Part shown: positions 1 to 6,618 of the stretch, one piece after another
Layout of the letters: every line of letters starts with the position of its first letter
Numbering within the stretch: the first letter of the stretch is position 1
From: Crenotrichaceae bacterium
GTDB lineage: Bacteria; Pseudomonadota; Gammaproteobacteria; Methylococcales; DRLZ01
Assembly (NCBI GenBank): GCA_011322755.1
Contig: DRLZ01000242.1
Span: 1-7,467, forward strand
DNA: 7,467 bases
Direction: 5' to 3'
The notes under the pieces: model-generated
Told to the model about the DNA's origin: nothing
Seen by the model: only the letters and a program-made list of their open reading frames with translations
The model's database searches: none
Position numbers and translations under genes: made by a program

Positions 1-48
1 ATTTTCTAATTAATAATTGTATTTAATTTTTTACGGGGGTATTGAAAG

Positions 49-1242
49 ATGAACAAGAGAAACAAAACTTTGTGCGCGGTGGGGGTTTCCGTCGCTGCAC
101 TTATCACGAATGGGACAGCTTCTGCTGATTCTCCGAGCTTGTTTAGTCAGGATAGAAACACGATTTTCTCTGAATCCGTCAATAATAGTCAATTTATGCA
201 AGATCTTGGATTGACGATGGGTGGCTGGATTGATATGGGAGCGACGTATAACTTTCAAACTCCACGTGATAATAACAACACGCCAGTGACGTTCAATGAT
301 CGTCACCTTGAATTCCAGTTAAACCAGTTTTATTTCTATCTGGAAAGAGCCGTTGCGACCGGTGGCAGCTCATGGGATATAGGTGGTCGAGCTGACTTCA
401 TGTTCGGTACGGATGCCCGTTTTAACCTCAATACAGGGCTGGATGATGATCTGCTTGATGACGACTTCTCACGGTTTTACCGTATTTCAGCGCCACAGAT
501 CTATGCTGAAGTGTATGCGCCAATTTTCAATGGCGTGACAGCCAAGATTGGACGTTTCTATACGATCATTGGCAATGAAGTGGTGACATCACCGGACAAC
601 TTCTTTTATTCACATGCCTACACGATGCAATACGCCGAACCATTTGAGCATAATGGCTTTTTACTGACCACACCAATTAACGACAACCTGACTCTAATGG
701 CTGGTGGGGTACTGGGTTGGGATAACTATAGCAAGAATCTTGGTATCTGGAATTTTCTTGGTGGCCTTAGCTGGTCCAGTGATGATGATAAATCGGGTGC
801 GACTGTAACAGCTGTAGTCGGGCCGACGGATGACTCCAACCATGGTGATGAAAATAACCGCTGGCTCTACAGTGTTGTTCTTTCACACGATTTTACAGAC
901 AATTTACATTATTTGATTCAGCATGACCACGGTGTTGAGGAGATTGGGAATTCCAAAGCTGAATGGTATGGGGTTAACATGTATCTGACCTACGACATTC
1001 TGGATCAGTTGTCCGTTGGTACGCGTGTTGAATGGTTTCGTGATGACGATGGTGCCCGGGTAACAGGTGATGCGGGTGATTTTTCACAGGTAACTGGTGG
1101 TTTCAATTATACCCCTGTACCTTGGTTGAAATTCAGACCTGAAGTGCGTTATGACAAATTCTGGGATAATGGCAAACCATATAACGGTGGCAGCAGTGAT
1201 CACCAGATAACAGTTGCTGCAGATCTTGTGGTTATGTTCTAG
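49..1242 (+). CDS. Outer-membrane beta-barrel porin (BBP2/OmpL-like)
   Basis: This encodes a 397-residue exported protein, predicted to be a pore-forming beta-barrel of the outer membrane. Residues 1-26 form a Sec signal peptide: a basic N-terminus (MNKRNK), a hydrophobic core, and a likely cut after the ASA of NGTASA. The mature part is rich in Gly, Asn, Asp and aromatic residues. It shows alternating hydrophobic/polar strands separated by acidic loops, such as the DDDLLDDDF stretch near residue 130, and it ends in Phe as barrel proteins usually do. The early GWIDMGATYNF segment and the following FYFYLERAV strand resemble the putative beta-barrel porin-2 (OmpL-like) family. A GGGGG run at 35-39 serves as ribosome-binding site, 9 nt before the ATG. 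The gene converges on the ABC operon, and its substrate is unknown. The barrel class is well supported; the exact family rests on recall. Confidence 0.85.
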   Translation: MNKRNKTLCAVGVSVAALITNGTASADSPSLFSQDRNTIFSESVNNSQFMQDLGLTMGGWIDMGATYNFQTPRDNNNTPVTFNDRHLEFQLNQFYFYLERAVATGGSSWDIGGRADFMFGTDARFNLNTGLDDDLLDDDFSRFYRISAPQIYAEVYAPIFNGVTAKIGRFYTIIGNEVVTSPDNFFYSHAYTMQYAEPFEHNGFLLTTPINDNLTLMAGGVLGWDNYSKNLGIWNFLGGLSWSSDDDKSGATVTAVVGPTDDSNHGDENNRWLYSVVLSHDFTDNLHYLIQHDHGVEEIGNSKAEWYGVNMYLTYDILDQLSVGTRVEWFRDDDGARVTGDAGDFSQVTGGFNYTPVPWLKFRPEVRYDKFWDNGKPYNGGSSDHQITVAADLVVMF

Positions 1243-1327
1243 GACTGTTTTATTCGATTCGGCGCAATCGATGCGTACACATTTGTATGGGGTTTAAATT
1301 ATTTCTATACATCTGTGATAGAGATAA

Positions 1328-1381
1328 GCTCAAAGAATCTGTTCAGGGATCATCCTAAACAGAGTGTCAGGTTTTTTGAGC
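1328..1381 (+). terminator. Nested hairpin with T6 run, probable porin terminator
   Basis: An inner stem pairs 1338-1347 with 1354-1363 (TCTGTTCAGG against CCTAAACAGA, one mismatch) around a 6-nt loop. An outer 7-bp stem pairs GCTCAAA (1328-1334) with TTTGAGC (1375-1381). A run of six T lies at 1372-1377, 8 nt after the inner stem. Its place 85 nt past the porin stop suggests transcription termination for the porin mRNA. The T run is further from the stem than usual, and part of it is used by the outer stem, so the element may be another kind of folded RNA. Confidence 0.45.
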
Positions 1382-1397
1382 AAAATCACTCCGGGAT

Positions 1398-1447
1398 ATA
1401 AGATGATCTGGCAGATATTGAACCGAATGTCTGTCAGATCATCTTAT
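1398..1447. terminator. Long 22-bp hairpin in convergent gap
   Basis: A near-perfect inverted repeat. The outer 13 bp (1398-1410 with 1435-1447) are perfectly complementary (ATAAGATGATCTG against CAGATCATCTTAT). A further 9 bp, including two G-U pairs, continue to a 6-nt loop GAACCG at 1420-1425. A T-rich stretch (ATTTTTG) follows about 9 nt later on the plus strand. The element lies between converging genes, so it could be a backup or bidirectional terminator. It could equally be a dispersed intergenic hairpin of the REP/MITE type, which one window cannot decide. Confidence 0.45.
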
Positions 1448-1878
1448 CAAGGAACATTTTTGTTTGCTCTCCGCAAGCTTTTCTTGGCATTATAATCAAC
1501 CACTTAGTTAGCAATTATTGAGCTGCTTGCTCCAAACCTTTTATCTTGCCGCAAAAGTTTTGAGAGTTTCATGTCTGGTTTCTCAGGTCGTTAAATTCAA
1601 TTGCAGATAACTGCTACTAGCCCAGAGAATTGTTAATAAAAGTTCGTTAATACCTTGTATTTTGTTTAAAAAGACCAATTCTTTCTGTTGGCAACAAGAG
1701 TATTCACATATTCAAACAAGCACTTTTTTATAGTTGGCTGACGAAATCGTCTTTTCTGTTTGTGATCGCTTTTCTTCACGCTGGTTGTGTAGTTTGGCGA
1801 GATTATCTGGCTATTGAATTGTATAAATCGTTTCGGGTTGTGTCATGTGAGTAAAGTAGGGATCGAGTGCTGAGTCTT
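1448..1878. other. Intergenic region without recognisable gene
   Basis: This 431-bp AT-rich stretch lies between the hairpins and the end of the ABC ATPase gene. No ORF has both a plausible start and a ribosome-binding site. A TATAAT at 1491-1496 has no matching -35 at a normal distance. No good intrinsic terminator is visible for the ABC operon just beyond its stop on the minus strand. I see no tRNA, repeat array or transposase remnant. Confidence 0.5.
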
Positions 1879-2643
1879 TTACTTTGTCGCGCCGCTGTAA
1901 TTTTTTGTTTTAGAACCGATTCGTTTCAGTGACTGACGAAACGCTTCTATACTGTGCTCATCGGTACGATTGTGACGTGGGATTGTTACCTTGACTTCAT
2001 TGATTACATTTGACGGAGCCTGGCTTAAAAATACAATCCGGTCAGCCAGGTAAATGGCTTCACGAATATCATGTGTTACAAACAATATCGTGTGAGGTTG
2101 TGTCTGCCAGGTTTCGAGCAGTCTTTGGCGAATACGCTGCGCGGTTCTTTCATCCAGTGAGACAAAAGGTTCATCCATGAGTAATATCTGCGGCTGGACA
2201 ACAAAAGCGCGAACCAGTGCCACCCTGCGCGCCATGCCGAGTGATATTTGTCCTGGATAGTGGTCGCGGATATGGGTTATTTCCATTAGCTCCAGTAACT
2301 CTTCAATCAGTTTGGTGTTGTGTGGGGCGTTGGGATCATCCAGCACCAGATGAATATTCTGGATAACTGAACGCCAGGGTAGCAAGCGTGGTTCCTGAAA
2401 TACATAAGCGACTTTATTATCAGTCTGACTTAGCGTACCCAGGTTGATTGTGCCTTCATAATTCTGGTCAATTCCCGCAACAATGTTCATCAAGGTGGTC
2501 TTTCCGCAGCCGGAAGGGCCGACTAGACACACAAATTCATTTTGTTTCAGTGTAAGGTGAAGGTTTTTGATTGCGATATGAGCAGATGTTGAGGCCGTTG
2601 CAGGATATTCCTTGCGTGTAATGTCGATACTATAATCAGTCAT
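1879..2643 (-). CDS. ABC importer ATP-binding protein (NitT/TauT, SsuB/TauB-like)
   Basis: This is the cytoplasmic ATPase of an importer of the nitrate/sulfonate/taurine class, 254 residues from the chosen start. Walker A is GPSGCGKTT (42-50) and the Q-loop glutamine is Q83 in FQEPRLLPW. The signature is ISLGMARR (133-140), Walker B is ILLMDEP (153-159), the D-loop is SLD (162-164) and the H-loop histidine is H191 (VTHD). The signature reads S-L-G-M where the usual motif is S-G-G-M; all other catalytic residues are intact. I chose the ATG at 2643 because it overlaps the permease stop by 4 bp (ATGA), the usual sign of translational coupling. An in-frame GTG at 2652 would add three residues. 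It is the last gene of the three-gene operon. Substrate specificity cannot be read from the ATPase. Confidence 0.9.
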   Translation of the reverse strand: MTDYSIDITRKEYPATASTSAHIAIKNLHLTLKQNEFVCLVGPSGCGKTTLMNIVAGIDQNYEGTINLGTLSQTDNKVAYVFQEPRLLPWRSVIQNIHLVLDDPNAPHNTKLIEELLELMEITHIRDHYPGQISLGMARRVALVRAFVVQPQILLMDEPFVSLDERTAQRIRQRLLETWQTQPHTILFVTHDIREAIYLADRIVFLSQAPSNVINEVKVTIPRHNRTDEHSIEAFRQSLKRIGSKTKNYSGATK

Positions 2644-3383
2644 TGTCGCCACGTGCTGGCACGCTGTTCCAAAGGCTTTAAAATAAACATTTCGATCAAT
2701 TGAATGACAATGATAAATGCAATGGTATAAGCGAGAATGCTGGTGACATCAAACAGTTGAAAAAACAGGTGAATCTGATAACCCATACCATTGCTGCAGC
2801 CGAGCAATTCGACCACCAGAATAATTTTCCAGATTAACGCCAGTCCAGTGCGCGCAGCGGCCATTAAATAGGGAAACAGTTGCGGCCAGATAACGTGGCG
2901 GTATGTTTTCCAGCGACCAAAACGGTAGCTATCGGCCATTTCCAGTAAACGTGTGTCCAGAGCACGTGTTCCTTCGCGAATGGTCACGACTACATTGGGG
3001 ACTTTGTTAATAACAACTGCGAGTATGGCTGCTGCTTCAGTCAGACCGAACCACAAATAACATAGAATAATTGTGACTAATGCAGGAATGTTGAGGAGAA
3101 TGAGAAGCCACTGGTCAAAAAACTGGTCGAGTATGGGCTGACGACCTAATCCAATCCCGATCAGCACCCCAATAATCATTGACAGGCTGAAGCTGACGAT
3201 TAGTCGTGTCAGCGTAATGCCAAGGTGATACGGCAGTTGCCCATTCTCGGTCACCATTACCAGCTGCTTCAATACCTCGGTTGCAGGTGGTAGCGCTTGA
3301 AGTTTTAAGCTCGTCGCAAGCAGTTGCCAGAATGCGAGCAGCAAAACGACAGAGATGCAAGCATTAAGCCGGGGCGAGTTCAC
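2640..3383 (-). CDS. ABC importer permease (NitT/TauT, SsuC/TauC-like)
   Basis: A 247-residue inner-membrane permease of the binding-protein-dependent transport family. About six hydrophobic segments are visible, near residues 8-25, 56-79, 92-112, 116-135, 175-195 and 214-235. The cytoplasmic EAA-type coupling loop lies near 147-167 (EMADSYRFGRWKTYRHVIWP, with the expected Gly at 156 and terminal Pro). It contacts the ATPase encoded next. The length is normal for SsuC/TauC proteins. The start is a GTG at 3383 with no clear Shine-Dalgarno sequence. The frame stays open back to the TAA of the binding-protein gene, 11 codons upstream in the same frame, and no ATG lies between. It probably depends on coupling from the upstream gene. 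Confidence 0.88.
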   Translation of the reverse strand: MNSPRLNACISVVLLLAFWQLLATSLKLQALPPATEVLKQLVMVTENGQLPYHLGITLTRLIVSFSLSMIIGVLIGIGLGRQPILDQFFDQWLLILLNIPALVTIILCYLWFGLTEAAAILAVVINKVPNVVVTIREGTRALDTRLLEMADSYRFGRWKTYRHVIWPQLFPYLMAAARTGLALIWKIILVVELLGCSNGMGYQIHLFFQLFDVTSILAYTIAFIIVIQLIEMFILKPLEQRASTWRQ

Positions 3384-3416
3384 GAGTATACGATGGATAA
3401 AGTCAGCGTTGGTTTG

Positions 3417-4439
3417 TTATTTTGTGAGAATGGTTGGATGTTTAGTCGTTGTTGAATTGGAGAGCGTATAATCCCAGAAAGTTCCAGCTGCTAAAGTGCT
3501 GGATTGCTTCGGGAACAGGTTGGGATGACTTGCTGTTATCATGGAGTAAATAGTGGATGCAGCCAGTTTATCAGCGGCTTCCCAGTGTTGAATCCGACCT
3601 TCGCAATAGCGTTTGCGAATCACTGTTTGGGTTTGTTTGTCTTCACTGCGTGTGAGCGGTAAGACGGTTTCCCAGGCTTGCTCGCTTGTACAAATCAGGT
3701 TTTTTGCCTGTTGACTGATTCTCAGAAAACGCAGTACGGCTTCTCGGTGATGATGAGCCCATTGATCGCTAAATACATACCCCAGTGTTGGGATTTTTTG
3801 CTTGATTCCGAGCATGCTCAGCATTTGAGCGCCATCCAGCAAGCGTTTGTAACCGTTGCTTTCAAGTCTTGCAGCGTAATGCCAGTAGGTGAGTAATGCA
3901 TCCAGTCTATTTTGTAGCAATTGTTGATTGAGTATTGGCGGGGCACCAAAAACCTTATCCACAGTTTCATTCAGGTTAACATCCTGTTTTGCTGCAAGTG
4001 TTTGTAACAGCAGCCAGTTTTTATCAATTTCGCCACCTGCTATACCAATTCGCTTGCCAGCTAACTGTTTAATTGTGTTGATGGGGCTGTTTGCTGCAAC
4101 CAGTAAGGCGCCAGCAGTTGCGGAGTAGGGGGCAAAGGTAAGCGGGCTGTGATGATTGGTACGCTGATTCGACACCCAGAACCAGTCGGCGACGCCAATA
4201 TCAACTGTTCCTGCATGTAAAGCAATTTTCCCGGCTTGCGGGTTAGCCAGTGTGATTAACCGGAGTTGCAGGTTCTCCTGCTTATCCAGCTCGAATTGTT
4301 GAATAACAGCTAATTCCCATTGCAGTGTGCCAAACGCAACAACGCCGATTTTGATTTGAAATGGCTCGCTTGCATGCACAGTAAAAAAGTGGAGAAACAG
4401 CAGGAATAGTGTTAACAATCGTATCGACAATCGTTTCAT
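3417..4439 (-). CDS. ABC importer periplasmic substrate-binding protein (SsuA/NrtA/THI5-like)
   Basis: A 340-residue exported solute-binding protein, first gene of the importer operon. Residues 1-24 form a signal peptide (MKRLSIR, then an L/F-rich core, probable cleavage after VHA). No lipobox cysteine is seen, so it should be a soluble periplasmic protein. The fold pattern is that of NMT1/SsuA-like type 2 binding proteins: an early IKIGVVAFGTLQWEL strand and helix, then DIGVADWFWVS, then the hinge-region QLAGKRIGIAGG, and LDALLTYWHYAARL in the second lobe. Numerous Trp residues (W56-type positions, FWVS, YWHY) could line a ligand pocket. The ligand is unknown: taurine, sulfonates, nitrate and pyrimidine precursors are all bound by relatives. 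The ATG at 4439 has no strong ribosome-binding site but lies about 27 nt after a likely transcription start. Confidence 0.85.
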   Translation of the reverse strand: MKRLSIRLLTLFLLFLHFFTVHASEPFQIKIGVVAFGTLQWELAVIQQFELDKQENLQLRLITLANPQAGKIALHAGTVDIGVADWFWVSNQRTNHHSPLTFAPYSATAGALLVAANSPINTIKQLAGKRIGIAGGEIDKNWLLLQTLAAKQDVNLNETVDKVFGAPPILNQQLLQNRLDALLTYWHYAARLESNGYKRLLDGAQMLSMLGIKQKIPTLGYVFSDQWAHHHREAVLRFLRISQQAKNLICTSEQAWETVLPLTRSEDKQTQTVIRKRYCEGRIQHWEAADKLAASTIYSMITASHPNLFPKQSSTLAAGTFWDYTLSNSTTTKHPTILTK

Positions 4440-4472
4440 TAGGGTGATTTGGTTTTGCGAAAACAGCTTAGA

Positions 4473-4501
4473 ATTGTATGTGGCTTGCCGTTCTGAAGCA
4501 A
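4473..4501 (-). promoter_or_regulatory. Predicted sigma70-type promoter of ABC operon
   Basis: Read on the minus strand, TTGCTT (4501-4496) is followed by exactly 17 nt and then TACAAT (4478-4473). Five of six -10 bases and four of six -35 bases match consensus. Transcription would start near 4466, about 27 nt before the binding-protein ATG. The rest of the 217-bp gap up to the reductase gene shows no clear terminator, so read-through from the reductase is also possible. Confidence 0.5.
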
Positions 4502-4656
4502 CTGTTTATCAATTGAAGCGAGAGAACAAAAGGCAATGTATTCACTGGCGTCCAAGTCACAGCAAGTCTAGCCATTTTTAACTTCATAAACAGGGAGTGT
4601 TGATGCAGTAAGCGACGAAGGTACCAAGGTAAGGATGTTGATTGAAATCGTTGTTA

Positions 4657-5637
4657 TCAGCTTGACGACTGATTATCACCCACAAGAAAAGCATCAGCGT
4701 AGATATCCTGTAGTTTGGCGCCGCCCAGAAATGCTTTCTGTTGCGTGGTTTTTACCATGTCTGGATGTCCGCACAGGTAGATACGCCAGCCTTTCAAATC
4801 AGGATAGGTTTCAAGTGCAATATCATTTGCTCGTCCCCGGGTAAAATCGTTGTGGGGAGTCGTGGTGGATGTACATGCCGTATAGTTGAAAGAATCATGA
4901 TCTTTGGCTAAATTACGCATCTCATCGACCAGATAAAGTCCACTGCTATCGCGACTGCCATGAAACAGGTGGATGACACCGCGGTGTTGATGAGCCAGAG
5001 CGTCTGCAATAATGCCAGCCAAAGGAGCCAGACCAGTTCCAGAGCCAATCAGCAGAAGGTTCTGATCTGGATTGCCAGGAACATAGAAACATTCACCTTG
5101 TGGGGTGTGGATTTCAAGCTTGTCGCCTTCTTGTAAGTCGTGAAACGCCCATTGGCTGAATTGGCCTTCTGGCAGTTTGCGAATATGAAATTCCATCAGA
5201 TTGTCTGGATTGGGGATGTTGGCAATGGAATAACTGCGTAGCAAACCATCTTCACGTTGCAGGTTAACAAATTGTCCTGCGTGGAATTCCAGCGCTTCGA
5301 CAGGTTTTAGTATTAATTGAATAATCTTATCACTCAGTTTCTGTTTTGAGACCACAGTTGCAGCGGTTAATTGACTGTGCTCAGGCAGGCAGACTTGCAT
5401 GTCTTGTTCCGGATAGCATTGGCAAGCCAGAAAATGATTCTGAGCGACTTGTGCGTCATTCAGACCAACCTGGGCTTCATCAGGAGGAGCGCCGTCCATA
5501 CTGCGCATCAGACAGCTGTGACAAACACCTTGACGGCAACCATACGGGACAACCACATCTGCCGCAAGAAGCGCATCAAGCACCGTTTGTTCAGCTTTAC
5601 AATGATAATTTTGATCGTCCAGGGTTATCTTTTTCAT
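4657..5637 (-). CDS. [2Fe-2S] ferredoxin-FAD-NAD(P)H oxidoreductase (oxygenase-reductase type)
   Basis: A 326-residue soluble electron-transfer enzyme that passes electrons from NAD(P)H through FAD to a plant-type [2Fe-2S] centre and then to an unknown acceptor. Cluster ligands are C34, C39, C42 (PYGCRQGVCHSC) and C72. The FAD-binding motif is RSYS at 134-137. The nucleotide-binding loop is GSGTGLAPL (198-206), and CGHPDM (289-294) plus the C-terminal DIYADAF complete the ferredoxin-NADP reductase fold. This domain order matches the reductases of phenol, toluene, methane and naphthalene oxygenases and CDP-6-deoxyglucoseen reductase. No oxygenase or ferredoxin partner is present in the window. 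I chose the ATG at 5637. A TTG at 5709 would add 24 residues that look unrelated to the family, and it lies within the predicted -35 box. The partner is unidentified; the nearby truncated haemoglobin is one candidate by position only. Confidence 0.9.
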   Translation of the reverse strand: MKKITLDDQNYHCKAEQTVLDALLAADVVVPYGCRQGVCHSCLMRSMDGAPPDEAQVGLNDAQVAQNHFLACQCYPEQDMQVCLPEHSQLTAATVVSKQKLSDKIIQLILKPVEALEFHAGQFVNLQREDGLLRSYSIANIPNPDNLMEFHIRKLPEGQFSQWAFHDLQEGDKLEIHTPQGECFYVPGNPDQNLLLIGSGTGLAPLAGIIADALAHQHRGVIHLFHGSRDSSGLYLVDEMRNLAKDHDSFNYTACTSTTTPHNDFTRGRANDIALETYPDLKGWRIYLCGHPDMVKTTQQKAFLGGAKLQDIYADAFLVGDNQSSS

Positions 5638-5679
5638 AATGGATTGCTTGTGTTTGATCTGAATGTGTTTTTGTGAGCA

Positions 5680-5709
5680 AATGTATCGATTGTTAATCGA
5701 CAGAGGCAA
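5680..5709 (-). promoter_or_regulatory. Predicted reductase promoter with dyad in its spacer
   Basis: On the minus strand, TTGCCT (5709-5704) and TACATT (5685-5680) are 18 nt apart, placing a start near 5673 and a leader of about 36 nt. A perfect dyad, TCGATT-N3-AATCGA, fills 5686-5700, wholly inside the spacer and abutting the -10 box. A protein bound there would contact or block polymerase. The promoter is predicted by eye only. Confidence 0.4.
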
Positions 5710-5933
5710 TGCAAATTAACACAGATTGGTTGATAACAAAACGGCAGATGATGGAAAATCAGGTGTTAGACAACAATGACCCTGTGTTTATACATTCAGT
5801 ACCAGGCTGTGTGTTGTATGAATACTGTTGAGTTAGCAACCGTGTAGCAAAAAAACAAATGTGTTCTAGCAGGATTTTTTCAGCGAAGGAAATTGTTTTG
5901 ATATCTTTCTAAAGCAGCTAATTGTTAGTCTAC

Positions 5934-5968
5934 AAAAGGTTCCCACACACCATAGTGGAGAACCTTTT
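5934..5968 (-). terminator. Intrinsic terminator of the truncated haemoglobin gene
   Basis: A hairpin of AAAAGGTTC (5934-5942) with GAACCTTTT (5960-5968), extended by CCAC/GTGG after one bulged base, with an 8-nt loop. Read on the minus strand it ends in CCTTTTG, giving a U-rich tail. It begins 30 nt beyond the globin stop codon. It would largely separate globin transcription from the reductase downstream. The A/T symmetry could also let it act on plus-strand transcripts. Confidence 0.75.
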
Positions 5969-5998
5969 AGAATGACTGAATTACATATGATTTCTGGA

Positions 5999-6364
5999 TT
6001 ATTTTCCAAGAACATCATTCCTGGTGGATTCGACAATCTCTCCAACCTGGGCAATCAGATTGTCAGCAACATTGAGTTCTTGTAATGTACTGACCAGGTT
6101 TTCTGCTACAGCATCAAAATGAGTATCATTGAGTCCGGCTTTTACCATGTTTGCATGGCCTGTACGCAGATTTTTACCTGTGTGGCTATTGGGCCCGCCG
6201 AAAGCCATGGTTAGAAATGCTTTCTGTTTTGCTGCTTGCTTTGTCATATCAACAGTATCAAAAAAACTGGAAATACGATCATCACTTAGTACTTTCCGAT
6301 AAAATATGTCAACTGCAGCATCTACAGCGGCTTCACCACCGAGTTGTTCGTATAAGGTACTCAT
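5999..6364 (-). CDS. glbN: Group I (N-type) truncated haemoglobin
   Basis: A 121-residue cytoplasmic haem protein of the 2-on-2 globin group I. Members bind O2 and NO, and several act as NO dioxygenases or protect against reactive nitrogen species. It opens with LYEQLGG, carries the FGGP and TG turns (55-63), and has the expected short length. By alignment in mind with Synechocystis GlbN and Mycobacterium GlbN, the haem-pocket residues are Tyr22 (B10), Gln43 (E7) and Gln47 (E11), with proximal His70 (F8). This polar distal set is typical of ligand-stabilising group I proteins. Position 46 (E10) is Lys rather than the His that gives Synechocystis GlbN its six-coordinate haem. GGAG at 6374-6371 lies 6 nt before the ATG. 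It is monocistronic by the terminator at 5934-5968, and divergent from an Fe-S-type regulator. The symbol follows the family name. Confidence 0.93.
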   Translation of the reverse strand: MSTLYEQLGGEAAVDAAVDIFYRKVLSDDRISSFFDTVDMTKQAAKQKAFLTMAFGGPNSHTGKNLRTGHANMVKAGLNDTHFDAVAENLVSTLQELNVADNLIAQVGEIVESTRNDVLGK

Positions 6365-6388
6365 TGTTTGCTCCGAGATATAATCTAT

Positions 6389-6410
6389 ACTGGCGTCATT
6401 ATATGCCAGT
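6389..6410 (-). promoter_or_regulatory. glbN -10 region within an inverted repeat
   Basis: On the minus strand a perfect TATAAT (6403-6398) lies about 34 bp before the globin ATG, so transcription should start near 6391. The box sits inside a dyad, ACTGGC-N10-GCCAGT (6389-6410). No good -35 hexamer is found at 16-18 bp (only TTTCAC/TCTTTC-like sequence), which suggests a weak or activator-dependent promoter. The dyad is a candidate repressor operator. Confidence 0.5.
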
Positions 6411-6444
6411 CGTGTTGTGTGAAAGAATGCTTCGGATAATCTGA

Positions 6445-6467
6445 ATACCTGTTGTTTACACAGGTAT
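6445..6467. promoter_or_regulatory. Palindromic operator candidate in globin-regulator divergon
   Basis: A perfect 8-bp inverted repeat, ATACCTGT-N7-ACAGGTAT. Its centre (6456) is about 65 bp upstream of the predicted globin transcription start, a usual place for an activator site. It is also about 200 bp upstream of the regulator start. The neighbouring winged-helix protein is the obvious candidate binder, but this is inferred from position. The core also fits GT-N7-AC, the loose NorR-type pattern, though no sigma54 promoter was found. Confidence 0.5.
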
Positions 6468-6618
6468 ATAATTGCATATATGGTTTTAATCTAAGCATTC
6501 GTGTTTGACACAATGATTGGATTTCCGTGATGATCTGACGTGAACCAGAATTAAACGAAGCGATCAGAGTATAGCTTAATTAAAGCATATAAACAATATA
6601 TATCTATACAAAGTGTAG

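Noticed and set aside
1491..1496. Perfect TATAAT in the convergent gap, as promoter of an unseen small RNA
   Set aside because: No -35-like hexamer lies at 16-19 bp and no terminator follows at a sensible distance. It is a chance match in AT-rich DNA.
1651..1854. Plus-strand frame open for about 67 codons (YLVFCLKRP... to ...VVSCE)
   Set aside because: It has no ATG and no ribosome-binding site; the only possible start is an internal GTG. Composition gives no coding signal and no family is recognised.
4440..4656. TPP riboswitch upstream of the THI5-like binding protein
   Set aside because: The leader after the predicted start is only about 27 nt, and no conserved thi-box sequence is visible in the gap.
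5638..5709. Longer reductase start (TTG at 5709, 24 extra residues)
   Set aside because: The extra residues do not fit the ferredoxin-domain N-terminus, and the TTG lies inside the predicted -35 box. The ATG at 5637 opens MKKITL directly onto the domain.
5866..6054. Minus-strand 62-codon frame overlapping the globin 3' end and its terminator
   Set aside because: It is out of frame with the globin and crosses the globin terminator hairpin. Its protein resembles no family.
6361..6480. Sigma54/NorR promoter for the globin
   Set aside because: There is a single GT-N7-AC match only, and no TGGCA-N7-TTGC element, so NorR-type control is not supported.
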